The notes: generated from the sequence alone by a model not told the origin. Numbered from the stretch's first letter, positions 28,636 through 37,573 are shown. The stretch: 64,000 nt of DNA from Siccirubricoccus deserti (GCF_014283215.1 NZ_JACOMF010000009.1:62001-126000); one strand, 5' to 3'. Program-made: numbers and translations.

Positions 28636-28821
28636 TCACTGCAAAAATGGAACAGCCTGCTCGATATCCCACAGCAAACGGATAGGATCTCCAGGCAAAG
28701 GCAGGCCCACACCATCTACCTTCATCACGCTGGTTCCGTGCAATTGCCTATTCAGTTCTATTTCCATCCTGCTTGCCGGGTATCTCGGCTGCATGAAAAA
28801 ACGATGCTGCAGACATGTCAC
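28636..28821 (-). CDS. Short hypothetical ORF following gshA
   Basis: A 61-codon frame whose GTG overlaps the gshA stop codon (GTGA), as in coupled genes. The surrounding 190 bases are visibly AT-richer than the neighbours. No family was recognised. The most protein-like part is from the internal Met at 28794, MQPRYPASRMEIELNR. It may be a real small gene, a remnant of a transferred gene, or chance. Confidence 0.3.
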   Translation of the reverse strand: MTCLQHRFFMQPRYPASRMEIELNRQLHGTSVMKVDGVGLPLPGDPIRLLWDIEQAVPFLQ

Positions 28822-30164
28822 ACCTCGGCGTGCAACAGCGCCCGGCCCGCATCGCCGCCCCAGGCACGCTCGTACAGGTGCAGCAGCCGGTCCGCCTGGG
28901 TCAGCCCGCTGGCGACGATTTCATCCAGCGGCGCCAGATAGACTTCCTCGCCCAGGCCCCGCGCCTTCAGCCCGTCGCGGGCAATGGCCAGCACATCCCG
29001 CGCCACGTCTTGCACGCTGCGGCCGCGGATCCTCGCCTGCAACGCATCCCGCGGCACCGCCGAACGCAGCGTGCGCATCTCCTCCACCGTCCAATCGCGC
29101 ACCAGCGCCGCCGCGGCCTTCTGCGCCGCATCGTCGTAGAGCAGCCCGACCCAAAGCGCCGGCTGGGCGGTGATCATCGCCGCGCTGCCGACATCCGAGC
29201 CGCGCATCTCGAGGAAGCGCTTCAGCCGCACATCGGTGAAGGCGGTGGTCACATGGTCGGCGAAATCGCCCATCGTCGCCCGCTCGCCGGGCAGCACGTC
29301 CAGCCTGCCGTCGAGGAAGGCGCGGAAGCTCTTCCCCGCCGCATCCAGCCACTTGCCGTCGCGCATGACGAAATACATCGGCACGTCGAGCAGCCACTCG
29401 GCGAAGCGCTCGAAGCCGAAGCCCGGCTCGAACACCACCGCGGGGATACCGGTGCGGGCATTGTCGGTGTCGGTCCAGACCTGGGCCCGCATGCTGCGGA
29501 AGCCGTTCGGCCGGCCCTCGGTGAAGGGCGAATTGGCGAACAGCGCCGTCGCCACCGGCTGCAGCGCCAGCGAGATGCGCAGCTTCTCGACCATGTCGGC
29601 CTCGTCGCCGTAGTCGAGGTTGGCCTGCACCGTGCAGGTGCGGGTCATCATGTCGAGGCCGAGGCTACCCACCGTCGGCATGTAGCGCCGCATGATGGCG
29701 TAGCGGCCCTTCGGCATCCACGGCATCTGGTCCCGGCTGTGCAGCGGGTGGAAGCCGAGCGAGGCGAAGCCGACGCCCATCGGCCCGGTGATCTCATGCA
29801 CCTCCCGCAAGTGCTCGCCCAGTTCGCGCCAGGTGGCGTGCAGGTCGGGCAGGATGGCGCCCGAAAGCTCGAACTGTCCGGCCGGCTCCAGGCTGATGGA
29901 GGCGCCGCCGCGCTTCAGCCCAATTGGATTGCCGCTGTCGAGGATCGGCGCCCAGCCCCTGGCCTGCAGCCCTTCCAGCAGCGCCCGGATGCCGCCCGTG
30001 CCGGTATAGGGCGGGGTGGCGAAGCCATCCCGGAAGAAGCCGAATTTCTCGTGCTCCGTGCCGACGCCCCAGGCCCCGCGCGGCTTGCTGCCGGCGGCGA
30101 ACCATTCGGCAAGCTGCCGTGCGTCGGTGATCGGCGTCAGGTCGGCTTCGCCGGGATTCGACAT
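28818..30164 (-). CDS. gshA: Glutamate-cysteine ligase (plant/alphaproteobacterial type)
   Basis: A 448-residue GCS2-type ligase catalysing the first step of glutathione synthesis. Diagnostic segments are GVGTEHEKFGF (ATP/Mg site), GASISLEPAGQFELSGA, GFHPLHSRDQMPWMPKGRY and RTCTVQANLDYGDEADM. This branch differs from the E. coli enzyme and is usual in Alphaproteobacteria and plants. It follows rsmE on the same strand by 48 bases, an arrangement common in this class. Confidence 0.96.
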   Translation of the reverse strand: MSNPGEADLTPITDARQLAEWFAAGSKPRGAWGVGTEHEKFGFFRDGFATPPYTGTGGIRALLEGLQARGWAPILDSGNPIGLKRGGASISLEPAGQFELSGAILPDLHATWRELGEHLREVHEITGPMGVGFASLGFHPLHSRDQMPWMPKGRYAIMRRYMPTVGSLGLDMMTRTCTVQANLDYGDEADMVEKLRISLALQPVATALFANSPFTEGRPNGFRSMRAQVWTDTDNARTGIPAVVFEPGFGFERFAEWLLDVPMYFVMRDGKWLDAAGKSFRAFLDGRLDVLPGERATMGDFADHVTTAFTDVRLKRFLEMRGSDVGSAAMITAQPALWVGLLYDDAAQKAAAALVRDWTVEEMRTLRSAVPRDALQARIRGRSVQDVARDVLAIARDGLKARGLGEEVYLAPLDEIVASGLTQADRLLHLYERAWGGDAGRALLHAEV

Positions 30165-30212
30165 CCTGCCCTTCCGTATGTCGGGGGCGCGGGCGGGGCG
30201 CCCGGCACACGA

Positions 30213-30950
30213 TCAACTCTCGTTCCAGTCGCCCGCCAGCGCCTGCAGGATGGCAAGCCCGGCCACGGCCGCCGTCTCCGCCCGCAGGATGCGGGGCCCG
30301 AGGGCAACCGGCGAAACAAAGGCGCGCCGGCGCAGATCGTCAAGCTCCACCCGCTCGAACCCGCCTTCCGGCCCGACCAGCCAGGCCCGCGACAGGACCA
30401 AATCCGGCGGCAGGCCGGCCACCACGCGGGCGATCGGCGGCGCCGCTGCCCGCTCCGCCCCGACCAGCAATGGCGCGCCGTCCCAGCCGTCCAGCACGGC
30501 ATGCAGCGGCAGGGCCGGGGCGATTCGTGGCAGGTCCAGGCGTTCGGACTGCTCGGCCGCCTCGCGGGCGATCAGTCCGAGCCGGGCGAGATTCACCCGG
30601 TCGGTCACGCTGCGCCGGGTCAGCACCGGCTGGATGCTGCCGACGCCAAGCTCGGTCGCCTTCTCCACCACCCATTCCATCGCCTCCCGCTTCAACGCCG
30701 CGACCAGCAGCCTGACGTCGCGCGGCGTGGTCTGCGGCCGGGTCTGCCGTTCCGGCATCAGGCTGCCGCGGTCCTTGCGCAGGCTGGCGATGCGGGCCGC
30801 CCATTCGCCATCGGCGCCGTTGAACGCCAGCACCGCATCGCCCGGGGCGCGGCGCATGACGCTGCCGAGGTAATGCGCCTGGCCGGGGGGCAGGGAAACC
30901 TCCCGCCCCTCCGCCAGGGGCTGGTCGAGGTAGAGGCGCGGGGTGGACAT
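30213..30950 (-). CDS. rsmE: 16S rRNA (uracil-1498-N3)-methyltransferase
   Basis: A 245-residue SPOUT-fold methyltransferase. It begins MSTPRLYLDQPL, contains KREAMEWVVEKATELGVG, and ends with the knot motif LVGPEGGFERVELDDL and LGPRILRAETAAVAGLA, all typical of RsmE. It methylates U1498 of 16S rRNA. A start at 30998 would overlap ubiA and is rejected in favour of 30950. It is divergent from ubiA and co-directional with gshA. Confidence 0.95.
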   Translation of the reverse strand: MSTPRLYLDQPLAEGREVSLPPGQAHYLGSVMRRAPGDAVLAFNGADGEWAARIASLRKDRGSLMPERQTRPQTTPRDVRLLVAALKREAMEWVVEKATELGVGSIQPVLTRRSVTDRVNLARLGLIAREAAEQSERLDLPRIAPALPLHAVLDGWDGAPLLVGAERAAAPPIARVVAGLPPDLVLSRAWLVGPEGGFERVELDDLRRRAFVSPVALGPRILRAETAAVAGLAILQALAGDWNES

Positions 30951-30996
30951 GCCGCCTTTTCGCTGGAACAGAGGCCCCAGGCAAGGCCCGGTACAC

Positions 30997-31896
30997 ATGC
31001 AAGGCTACACGGACATAGAGACGCGCGGCTGGGTCGGCCGGTTGCCGGCCAGCTGGCACCCCTACGCGCTGCTGGCGCGGCTGGACCGGCCGATCGGCTC
31101 CTGGCTGCTGTTCCTGCCGGGGCTCTGGGCCTTCGCCCTCACCGCCCCCTCCTGGGCGGAAGGGCTGCGGTTGACCTTGCTGTTCGGCATCGGCGCGGTC
31201 GCGATGCGGGGCGCCGGCTGCGTGGTGAACGACCTCTGGGATCGCGACATCGACCTAAGGGTGGAACGGACCCGTGGCCGGCCGCTGGCCGCCGGCACGG
31301 TCTCGCCGAAGCAGGCGCTGGGATTCCTGGCGGGGCTCTGCCTGATCGGCCTGCTGGTGCTGGTGCAGCTGAACCGCGCGGCGATCCTGCTCGGGCTGTG
31401 TGCCCTGCTGCCGATCCTGCTCTACCCGCTGGCCAAGCGGGTGACGAATTGGCCGCAGGCGATGCTGGGGCTGACCTTCTCCTGGGCGGCGCCGGAAGGG
31501 ATTGCCGCCACCACCGGCCAGGTGGGCGCGCTGGCCCTGGTGCTCTGGGCCGCCGGCTTCCTCTGGATCCTCGGCTACGACACGATCTACGCCCATCAGG
31601 ACCGCGAGGATGACGCGAAGGTCGGCATCGGCAGCACCGCACTGCGCTTCGGCGAGGACACCCGGCCTTTCCTCGCCGCCTGCTACGCCGGGATGCTGGC
31701 GCTGCTGGCGCTGGCCGGCGGGCTGGCCGGGCTGGAATGGCCCTATCTGCCGGCGCTGCTGCTGCCGGCGGTGCTGCTGGCGCGGCAGGTGGTGACGCTC
31801 GACATCCATGATCCGGCGGGGTGCCTCAGGCTGTTCAAATCCAACCGGGAGGTTGGGCTGGCGGTGGCGCTGGCCTTCCTGATCGGCCGGCTGTGA
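30997..31896 (+). CDS. ubiA: 4-hydroxybenzoate polyprenyltransferase
   Basis: A 299-residue membrane prenyltransferase of ubiquinone synthesis. The two Asp-rich motifs are clear: NDLWDRDIDLRVERTRGRPL and GYDTIYAHQDREDDAKVG, which hold the polyprenyl diphosphate through Mg2+. There are about eight hydrophobic helices. The start at 30997 gives MQGYTDIETRGWV, and an upstream ATG at 30943 overlaps rsmE and is less likely. Its stop overlaps the next GTG start. Confidence 0.95.
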   Translation: MQGYTDIETRGWVGRLPASWHPYALLARLDRPIGSWLLFLPGLWAFALTAPSWAEGLRLTLLFGIGAVAMRGAGCVVNDLWDRDIDLRVERTRGRPLAAGTVSPKQALGFLAGLCLIGLLVLVQLNRAAILLGLCALLPILLYPLAKRVTNWPQAMLGLTFSWAAPEGIAATTGQVGALALVLWAAGFLWILGYDTIYAHQDREDDAKVGIGSTALRFGEDTRPFLAACYAGMLALLALAGGLAGLEWPYLPALLLPAVLLARQVVTLDIHDPAGCLRLFKSNREVGLAVALAFLIGRL

Positions 31897-32555
31897 GCGG
31901 CAGCACCGGGGCCGGCGACGCCGAGGCGTTCCTCCGCGCCCATACCGCGCTTGCCCACCCGCCCCTGGTACCGGAGATCGCGCTCCACCTCGCCACCGAG
32001 ATCACCCCGATCTGGCAGGCCACCGAGGCCTGGCTGGCGCAGGAGGGAATCGAGCCGCCCTTCTGGGCCTTCGCCTGGCCTGGCAGCGTCGCCACCGCCC
32101 GGCTGCTGCTGGACGAGCCCGAACGGGTGCGCGGCCGGCGGGTACTCGACTTCGCCGCCGGCTGCGGCCTGGCCGGTATCGCCGCCGCCCTGGCCGGGGC
32201 GGCGCGGGTGGAGGCGGCGGAGATCGATCCGCTGGCCATTGCCGCCACAAGGCTCAACGCCGCGCTGAACGGCGTGGCGGTGGAGACGCTGGCGGGCGAT
32301 GTGGTCGGCCAGCCCTGCCGCTGGGACACGGTGCTGGCCGGCGACGTCTGCTACGAGGCGCCGATGACCCGCCATATCCTGCCCTGGCTGCGCGCCCTGG
32401 CGGCGGCGGGGGCGGAGGTGCTGCTGGCCGATCCCGGCCGCGCCTACCTGCCGCCGGACGGGCTGGTGCCGCTGTTGCGGATGGTCGTGCCGGTGACGCG
32501 GGAGCTGGAGGATCGCGACACGCGGGAGGTCACGCTCTACCGCCTGCTGCCCTGA
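31893..32555 (+). CDS. Class I methyltransferase (NNMT/ETFB-lysine methyltransferase-like)
   Basis: A 220-residue methyltransferase. PPFWAFAWPGSVATARLLLD, then VLDFAAGCGLAGIAAALAGA (motif I) and EIDPLAIAATRLNAALN match the family annotated as nicotinamide N-methyltransferase-like or ETF-beta lysine methyltransferase. DTVLAGDVCYE forms motif II. The GTG start overlaps the ubiA stop (GTGA). The true substrate cannot be read from the sequence; protein-lysine methylation is one option. Confidence 0.85.
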   Translation: MSGSTGAGDAEAFLRAHTALAHPPLVPEIALHLATEITPIWQATEAWLAQEGIEPPFWAFAWPGSVATARLLLDEPERVRGRRVLDFAAGCGLAGIAAALAGAARVEAAEIDPLAIAATRLNAALNGVAVETLAGDVVGQPCRWDTVLAGDVCYEAPMTRHILPWLRALAAAGAEVLLADPGRAYLPPDGLVPLLRMVVPVTRELEDRDTREVTLYRLLP

Positions 32556-32647
32556 GAACACCGTGCCGCGGTGCCCCCTGGAACCCCTGGAACCATTGTG
32601 GTCGAGGGGGCGGGCCGGTCAGGCCGTTCTTTTCGCGATGGAAGCGG

Positions 32648-32670
32648 ATGCACGGATCAAGCCCGTGCAT
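32648..32670. repeat. Intergenic palindrome of the TCAAG family
   Basis: Perfect 8-bp arms ATGCACGG / CCGTGCAT flank a core containing ATCAAGC. It lies between two convergent genes. Similar units occur at 37555, 40969 and, as half-sites, near 4645 and 41056. Confidence 0.6.
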
Positions 32671-32731
32671 GACAGGCGGGGCGAGGCATGGTGCGTGGGA
32701 CGGGGGCAATGCCACCCCACGGCGATCCGCC

Positions 32732-33985
32732 CTACCGCGTCGCCTGTTCCAGGAAGCGGATCAGCGCCTCCAGCTCCGCCGGATTGCCGAGCGTCTGCAC
32801 CGGCATGCGGGTGCCCGGGGTCACCACATCCGGGCCGCGGGTGAAGAAGTCCGCCACCGTCTCCGGCGTCCAGATGATGTCGCCGCGCGCCAGCCGTTCC
32901 GAATAGGCGTAGCCGGGGACGCTGCCCATGCGGCGGCCGAACAGCCCGTGCAGATGCGGCCCGGCCATTGGGATGTCGCCGGGTTCCAGCGCATGGCAGG
33001 CGACACAGGGGCGGAAGGCCGGGGCGCTTCCGGCCACCGCCGCCGGCGCCGCCTCGGGCGGGCCGAGCGGCGCGCCGGTCGCCGCCGACCAGCGCCGCAC
33101 CCTGCGGTCCTGCCCGCCGGTCCAGAGGCTCTGCCCATCCGCGGCGAAGCTCACCGACCAGACCGGCAGGCCGGGCCCGTCCAGCGTCGCCCGCAGTCGC
33201 CCTTCCGGCAGGTTCCAGAGGCTGACGGCGCCACCGAGCGAGGCGGCGGCCAGCAGCCGCCCATCCGGCGCCACCGCCAGCGCCACCACCGGGCGGCTGC
33301 CGGCTGCCAGTTCCCGCAACGTGCCATCGGCGGCCAGCAGCCGCACCGCGCCATCCGCCCCGGCGGCGGCGAGCGCCCCGCCGGGCAGCGCCGCCAGGGT
33401 ATTCTGCGGCAGGCCGAGCTCGGCCAGGAGCCGGCCCTCGCCGTTGGGGGACCACTGCCGCAAGGTGCCGTCATAGCCGGCGCTGACCAGGGCGCCGGCG
33501 ACCCAGGCCAGCCCGTTCACCGGGCCGCGGTGCCCCTCCATCACCCGCGCCGTGCCGTCCCGCGCCCAGAGCCGCACCATGCCGTCCCAGCCGGCCGAGG
33601 CGAGCCGCCCGTCCGGCGCCACCGCCAGCGCGGCGACCGGGGCGGTGTGGCCTTCCAGTACCTTCGCCGGCTGCTCCGCACCGCCGGGCGACCAGAGCGC
33701 GATGCGGCCATCCTCCCCGGCGCTGGCCAGCCCGCCATCCGGCATTGCGGTCAGGGCGTTCACCGCCCCGGCGTGCCAGCGCATCACCCGCCGCGCCCGG
33801 CCCTGCTCCGCATCCCAGAGGATGATCGCCTGGTCGAAGCCGGCCGAGGCCAGCGCATCGGGCAACACCGCCAGCGCCCGCACCGGCCCGCCATGCCCGG
33901 CCAGCTCCTGTGCCGCTGCCGGCGCAGCGAAGAGGAGAAGGAGCAGCAGCGCCGCGGCGCTGGCCCTAGACCGTGATCCCGCCAT
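32732..33985 (-). CDS. Periplasmic WD40-repeat protein fused to a c-type cytochrome
   Basis: A 417-residue protein with a signal peptide (ASAAALLLLLLFAAPAAAQ, cleavage after about residue 26). Seven WD40-like blades follow, recognisable by LASAGFDQAIILWD, LASAGEDGRIALW, LASAGWDGMVRLW and similar. A C-terminal cytochrome c domain carries the heme site CVACH near residue 328 and the likely axial Met in TRMPVQTLGNP. Such fusions probably place a heme on a protein-interaction propeller for periplasmic electron transfer. No redox partner is adjacent. The start overlaps the end of the SDR gene by 20 bases; a Met two codons upstream is the alternative. Confidence 0.88.
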   Translation of the reverse strand: MAGSRSRASAAALLLLLLFAAPAAAQELAGHGGPVRALAVLPDALASAGFDQAIILWDAEQGRARRVMRWHAGAVNALTAMPDGGLASAGEDGRIALWSPGGAEQPAKVLEGHTAPVAALAVAPDGRLASAGWDGMVRLWARDGTARVMEGHRGPVNGLAWVAGALVSAGYDGTLRQWSPNGEGRLLAELGLPQNTLAALPGGALAAAGADGAVRLLAADGTLRELAAGSRPVVALAVAPDGRLLAAASLGGAVSLWNLPEGRLRATLDGPGLPVWSVSFAADGQSLWTGGQDRRVRRWSAATGAPLGPPEAAPAAVAGSAPAFRPCVACHALEPGDIPMAGPHLHGLFGRRMGSVPGYAYSERLARGDIIWTPETVADFFTRGPDVVTPGTRMPVQTLGNPAELEALIRFLEQATR

Positions 33986-34715
33986 CCACATGCAGGCATT
34001 GCCCGGTGATGTAGCCCCCCGCCGGCGAGGCCAGGAAGGCGATCGCCGCCGCCACCTCGTCCGGCGTGCCGAGCCGGCGCAGCGGGATGCGGGCGATGCG
34101 CTCGTCGAAGGCGCGGGGGTCGAGCGCCGCATGGGCGCCAGGGTCCTTGCGGGTGAAGCCGGGGACCACGGCGTTCACCGTGATGCCCGGCGCCCATTCG
34201 ATGGCCAGCGCCTTCACCAGCGCCTCCAGCGCCGCCTTGGCCGCGGCCGAGGCCGGGAAGACCGGGTGCTCCAGCCGGAACACATGGGCGACGAAGGAGG
34301 AAACGGCGACCAGCCGCGGCGCCCGCCCGCGCGCGAGATGCGGCTGCGCGGCGCGGGCCAGGCGCAGCAGGGCGAAGGTGATGGCGTCGTGGCTGGCGGC
34401 GAAGCCGGCATCGGTCAGCGCCGCCACCGGCGTGCGGTCGGCGAAGCCGGCGTTGGAGACCAGCACGTCCAGGCCGCCGAGCGCCTCCGTGGCCTGGCCC
34501 ACCAGCCGTGCGGGGGCCTCCGGCTCGGCCAGGTCGGCCAGCAGCACCTGCGCCTCTCCGCCCCGGGCGCGGACCTCGGCGGCGACGCGCTCCGCGCCCT
34601 CGCGGTTCTTCCTGGTGTGAACCGCGATGGCGGCGCCGGGCGCGGCCAGGGCGCGGCAGGCGGCGGCGCCGATGCCGCTGGCCGCGCCGGTGATGAGGTA
34701 ATGCCGCTCGGCCAT
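33966..34715 (-). CDS. SDR family protein with an altered catalytic motif
   Basis: A 249-residue Rossmann-fold protein. The cofactor motif TGAASGIG (residues 9-16), SNAG (87-90) and C-terminal GGYITGQCLHVDGG are standard for SDRs. The active site is not: the catalytic Ser region is VAVSS (Ser139/140), but where Tyr is expected the sequence reads FPASAAAK, with Phe153 and Lys160. This fits the Y-x6-K spacing of some enoyl reductases with Tyr replaced by Phe, or a lost Y-x3-K. Activity may be changed or absent. It overlaps the WD40-cytochrome gene by 20 bases. Confidence 0.88.
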   Translation of the reverse strand: MAERHYLITGAASGIGAAACRALAAPGAAIAVHTRKNREGAERVAAEVRARGGEAQVLLADLAEPEAPARLVGQATEALGGLDVLVSNAGFADRTPVAALTDAGFAASHDAITFALLRLARAAQPHLARGRAPRLVAVSSFVAHVFRLEHPVFPASAAAKAALEALVKALAIEWAPGITVNAVVPGFTRKDPGAHAALDPRAFDERIARIPLRRLGTPDEVAAAIAFLASPAGGYITGQCLHVDGGITV

Positions 34716-34866
34716 GCCCCGGAATCCTACTGTGCTCTGGCCGGATCATGCGGCGGCGCGGGGGCGGCGGGAAGGCCGACGCTTCGGCGTGGCTTTGCCC
34801 GGCGGCGCCGTGCCAGCATCGCGGCGCGGACCCATCCGCCAAGCCGAACGACCAAGGGAGAACGCC

Positions 34867-35850
34867 ATGCAAGCCTTGTCGCGCCGCGGCCTCTTCGGGG
34901 GGCTGGGCTGCCTCGCCTGTGGCGGGGCGCATCTCGGGCTCACCGCCACCCCCGTCCAGGCGCAGGGCTGGATGCCGCCGGATACCGCCCAGCGCTGCCC
35001 CAGCCGCTGGGGGCCGAACGACCGCCGTGGCGCCATGAACCTGATGACGCCGGACCGCGCCAAGCGTGCCGCCGGGCTGATCCGCACCGGCGAGATCGTC
35101 GAGCTCGGCCAGACCCTGTCGCAGCAGATGCCGTTCTTCGGCACCCGCCGCTTCGACCAGCACCTGAAGCGCAGCTTCATGAATCCCGAGGCCAACCGCC
35201 GCGGCTCCAACGAGGAAATCGTCCTCACCGAGATCGGCCAGGTCGGCACCCAACTCGACATGTTCCCGCACCAGACGATCGGCGAGGAGACCTACAACTG
35301 CGTCAAGGTCGCCGACATCGCCTCGCGCAGCGGCTTCACCGAAATGGGCGTCGATACCGTCGGCACCATCTTCACCCGCGGCGTATTGCTGGACATCGCC
35401 GCGCTGAAGGGCGTGCCGGTGCTGGGCGACAGCTATGAAATCACCGTCGCCGACATCGAGCAGGCGCAGCAGCGGCAGAACATCCGCATCGAGGAGGGCG
35501 ACGCCGTCATCTTCCACACCGGCTGGGGCACGCTCTGGGCACTCGACAACGCCCGCTACGTGCGGTCCTGCCCGGGCATCGGCGTGGCGGCGGCGCAATA
35601 CGTCATCGAGCGCAACCCGATCCTGATGGGCAGCGACAACTGGCCGGTGGAGGTCGCGCCCAACCCCGACCGCAACGTCAGCCTGCCGGTGCATCAGATC
35701 GCCCTGGTGGTGAACGGCGTGCACCTGCTGGAGAACATGAAGCTCGACGAGCTGGCACAGCGCCGGCCGAGCGAATTCGCGCTGATGGTCCAGCCGCTGA
35801 AGATCAAGGGTGGCACCGGCAGCACGGTGGCACCCTCCGCCCTGTTCTGA
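34867..35850 (+). CDS. Cyclase family protein (kynurenine formamidase-like), Tat-type leader
   Basis: A 327-residue protein with an N-terminal twin-Arg leader (SRRGLFGGLGCLACGG) and a cyclase/PF04199 domain. It contains MFPHQTIGEETYNC, TRGVLLDIAALKGV, GDAVIFHTGWGTLW and SDNWPVEVAPNP. Family members are metal-dependent hydrolases of amides or lactones. The usual HxGTHxDxxxH metal motif is altered here (QLDMFPHQTIG), so catalysis is uncertain. The start at 34867 is preceded by GGGAGAA. It is followed by a 2-hydroxyacid dehydrogenase 73 bases downstream. Confidence 0.87.
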   Translation: MQALSRRGLFGGLGCLACGGAHLGLTATPVQAQGWMPPDTAQRCPSRWGPNDRRGAMNLMTPDRAKRAAGLIRTGEIVELGQTLSQQMPFFGTRRFDQHLKRSFMNPEANRRGSNEEIVLTEIGQVGTQLDMFPHQTIGEETYNCVKVADIASRSGFTEMGVDTVGTIFTRGVLLDIAALKGVPVLGDSYEITVADIEQAQQRQNIRIEEGDAVIFHTGWGTLWALDNARYVRSCPGIGVAAAQYVIERNPILMGSDNWPVEVAPNPDRNVSLPVHQIALVVNGVHLLENMKLDELAQRRPSEFALMVQPLKIKGGTGSTVAPSALF

Positions 35851-35923
35851 GCGGTGGCGGGGGGCTGTTCCGCAAGCGCTTCCGCCCCTACCCTCCCCCG
35901 CCAATACGGGGGAGGGCGTGCGC

Positions 35924-36931
35924 ATGCTGACGGTGCTGGAGCCGGAAGGGCTCTATTCGGATACGGCGATCGAGCAGGCGATCCTCGGCCCCGGCGTCCG
36001 CATCCTGCAGGGCAACGCCAAATCGAGCCTGGCCGAGCTGCCGGACGAAATGCTCGCCGAGGTCGATGGGTTGATGACCCTGCGCATGGCGGTGCCGGCC
36101 GAACAGCTCGCCCGCTTCCCGAAGCTGAAGGCCGTGGTGCGGATGGGCGTCGGCTACGACCGGGTGGATCGCGCCGCCTGCGCCGCGCGCGGCATCCTCG
36201 TCGCCAACCTGCCGGATTACGGGACGCAGGAAGTGGCGGAGTTCGCCGTGCTGCTGGCGGTGGCGCTGCGCCGTGGCCTGACCCTCTACCACGACAGCCA
36301 GCGCGGCCCGGCGCCGGCGCCCTGGGCGGTGATGCCCTCCGCCATCGTGCGGCGGCAGGAGGTGCAGACCTTCGGCATCCTGGGCCTCGGCCGCATCGGC
36401 TCGGCGGCGGCGCTGCGGGCCAAGGCCTTCGGCTACAAGGTGGTGTTCTTCGACCCGTACCAGCCGAATGGCTGGGACCGCGCCCTGGGCATTTCCCGCG
36501 CCCGCACGCTGGAGGCGCTGCTGGAGCAATCCGACGTGCTCTCCATCCATTGTCCGCTGACCCGGACAACGCGCGGGCTGGTGGATGAGGCGGCGCTGCG
36601 GCGCCTGCCCAAGGGTGCGGTGGTGGTGAACACCGCGCGCGGCCCGATCCTCGACATCGAGGCGCTGGAGCGCTGCCTGCGCGACGGCCATCTCGCAGGG
36701 GCCGGGCTGGACGTGATCCCGGTGGAGCCACCGGTGGAGCCGATCCCCTCCTTGCTCCGCGCCTATCGCGCGCAGGAGGAATGGACGCGCGGCCGGCTGA
36801 TCATCACCCCGCACATCGCCTTCCACTCGCCGGAGGCCTGGCAGGACATCCGGGTCAAGGGGGTGGAGACGATGCGGGACGTGCTGGTGGAGGGCAAGCG
36901 CACCAACGTCATCCCGCCGGAGAGCGATTGA
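35924..36931 (+). CDS. D-2-hydroxyacid dehydrogenase (NAD), CtBP-like
   Basis: A 335-residue dehydrogenase. The NAD motif is FGILGLGRIGSAAALRAKAFG, and the catalytic set is seen in VVNTARGPILD (Arg), GAGLDVIPVEPP (Glu region) and ITPHIAFHSPEA (His). It reduces 2-keto acids or oxidises D-2-hydroxyacids; the substrate is unknown. ATG at 35924 follows GGAGGG, and a GTG two codons upstream is possible. It may be co-transcribed with the cyclase-family gene. Confidence 0.92.
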   Translation: MLTVLEPEGLYSDTAIEQAILGPGVRILQGNAKSSLAELPDEMLAEVDGLMTLRMAVPAEQLARFPKLKAVVRMGVGYDRVDRAACAARGILVANLPDYGTQEVAEFAVLLAVALRRGLTLYHDSQRGPAPAPWAVMPSAIVRRQEVQTFGILGLGRIGSAAALRAKAFGYKVVFFDPYQPNGWDRALGISRARTLEALLEQSDVLSIHCPLTRTTRGLVDEAALRRLPKGAVVVNTARGPILDIEALERCLRDGHLAGAGLDVIPVEPPVEPIPSLLRAYRAQEEWTRGRLIITPHIAFHSPEAWQDIRVKGVETMRDVLVEGKRTNVIPPESD

Positions 36932-37030
36932 GGGCGGTTGCGGCGTTCGGCCATCCTCCGCCCCCGGTGGGGGGCGGCGCCCTCCATCGTCGCCAACCGT
37001 CGACGAGGTCCGGGCCGTCCACCGCGCGAA

Positions 37031-37390
37031 TCAGATGCCGCTGTCGGCCCAGGGAGCCGGAGAATGCCCGTCCTGCTCCTTCTCCGCCGCCTCCTCGCCG
37101 AAGGTCGCGGCATCGACCAGCATCGTGCCCATGACGACCTCCGGCGGGTCCGGGACGAGGTCAGCCATGTTGGCAACCACCCACTCGCGGGCACGCTCGT
37201 TGGCCGCCAGCGCTGTGGATCGGCTTGTCACGATACTGACCGAGACCGGGCGGCCGTCCTCGCCGACGAAGGCGTAGTAGGCACGAAATCCTGGCAGGTC
37301 CCGTAGCACCGGCACCAGCCCTTCGCCGACCCGCCGGGCGACCTCCTCCGCCTTCGCGCCCGCCGCATACCGCCGGATGACGACGTACAT
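37031..37390 (-). CDS. Small dimeric alpha/beta-barrel (ABM-like) protein
   Basis: A 119-residue protein starting MYVVIRRY, with LRDLPGFRAYYAFVGEDGRPVSVSIV and ERAREWVVANM. This pattern resembles antibiotic biosynthesis monooxygenase-type ferredoxin-like folds, where a Gly-Phe-Arg/Tyr segment precedes the central strand. No catalytic residue can be assigned. It lies near a GYD-domain gene on the same strand, and both belong to the same structural superfamily. Confidence 0.75.
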   Translation of the reverse strand: MYVVIRRYAAGAKAEEVARRVGEGLVPVLRDLPGFRAYYAFVGEDGRPVSVSIVTSRSTALAANERAREWVVANMADLVPDPPEVVMGTMLVDAATFGEEAAEKEQDGHSPAPWADSGI

Positions 37391-37554
37391 GGCCGTCCTC
37401 CCGATCCATCCCATGTCTCGCCCGGAGAGGCTGCGCCTTCGTGCATGGAATGGTCAACGGAACCCGCTGATGTGCTGCGCCTCCGGGCGATGCCGCCCTG
37501 CGGCGATCTGCTCCGGCAAGCGGCGGAAAGGGAGCGAACCAGTTGATCAGGGAT

Positions 37555-37573
37555 GGCCGGGTCAAGCCCGGCC
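37555..37573. repeat. Intergenic palindrome of the TCAAG family
   Basis: Perfect 7-bp arms GGCCGGG / CCCGGCC enclose TCAAG. It lies between the GYD-domain gene and the ABM-like gene. Confidence 0.65.

Noticed and set aside
28815..31613. 932-codon plus-strand frame spanning gshA, rsmE and the ubiA start
   Set aside because: It crosses several well-supported genes and has no protein-like motifs of its own.
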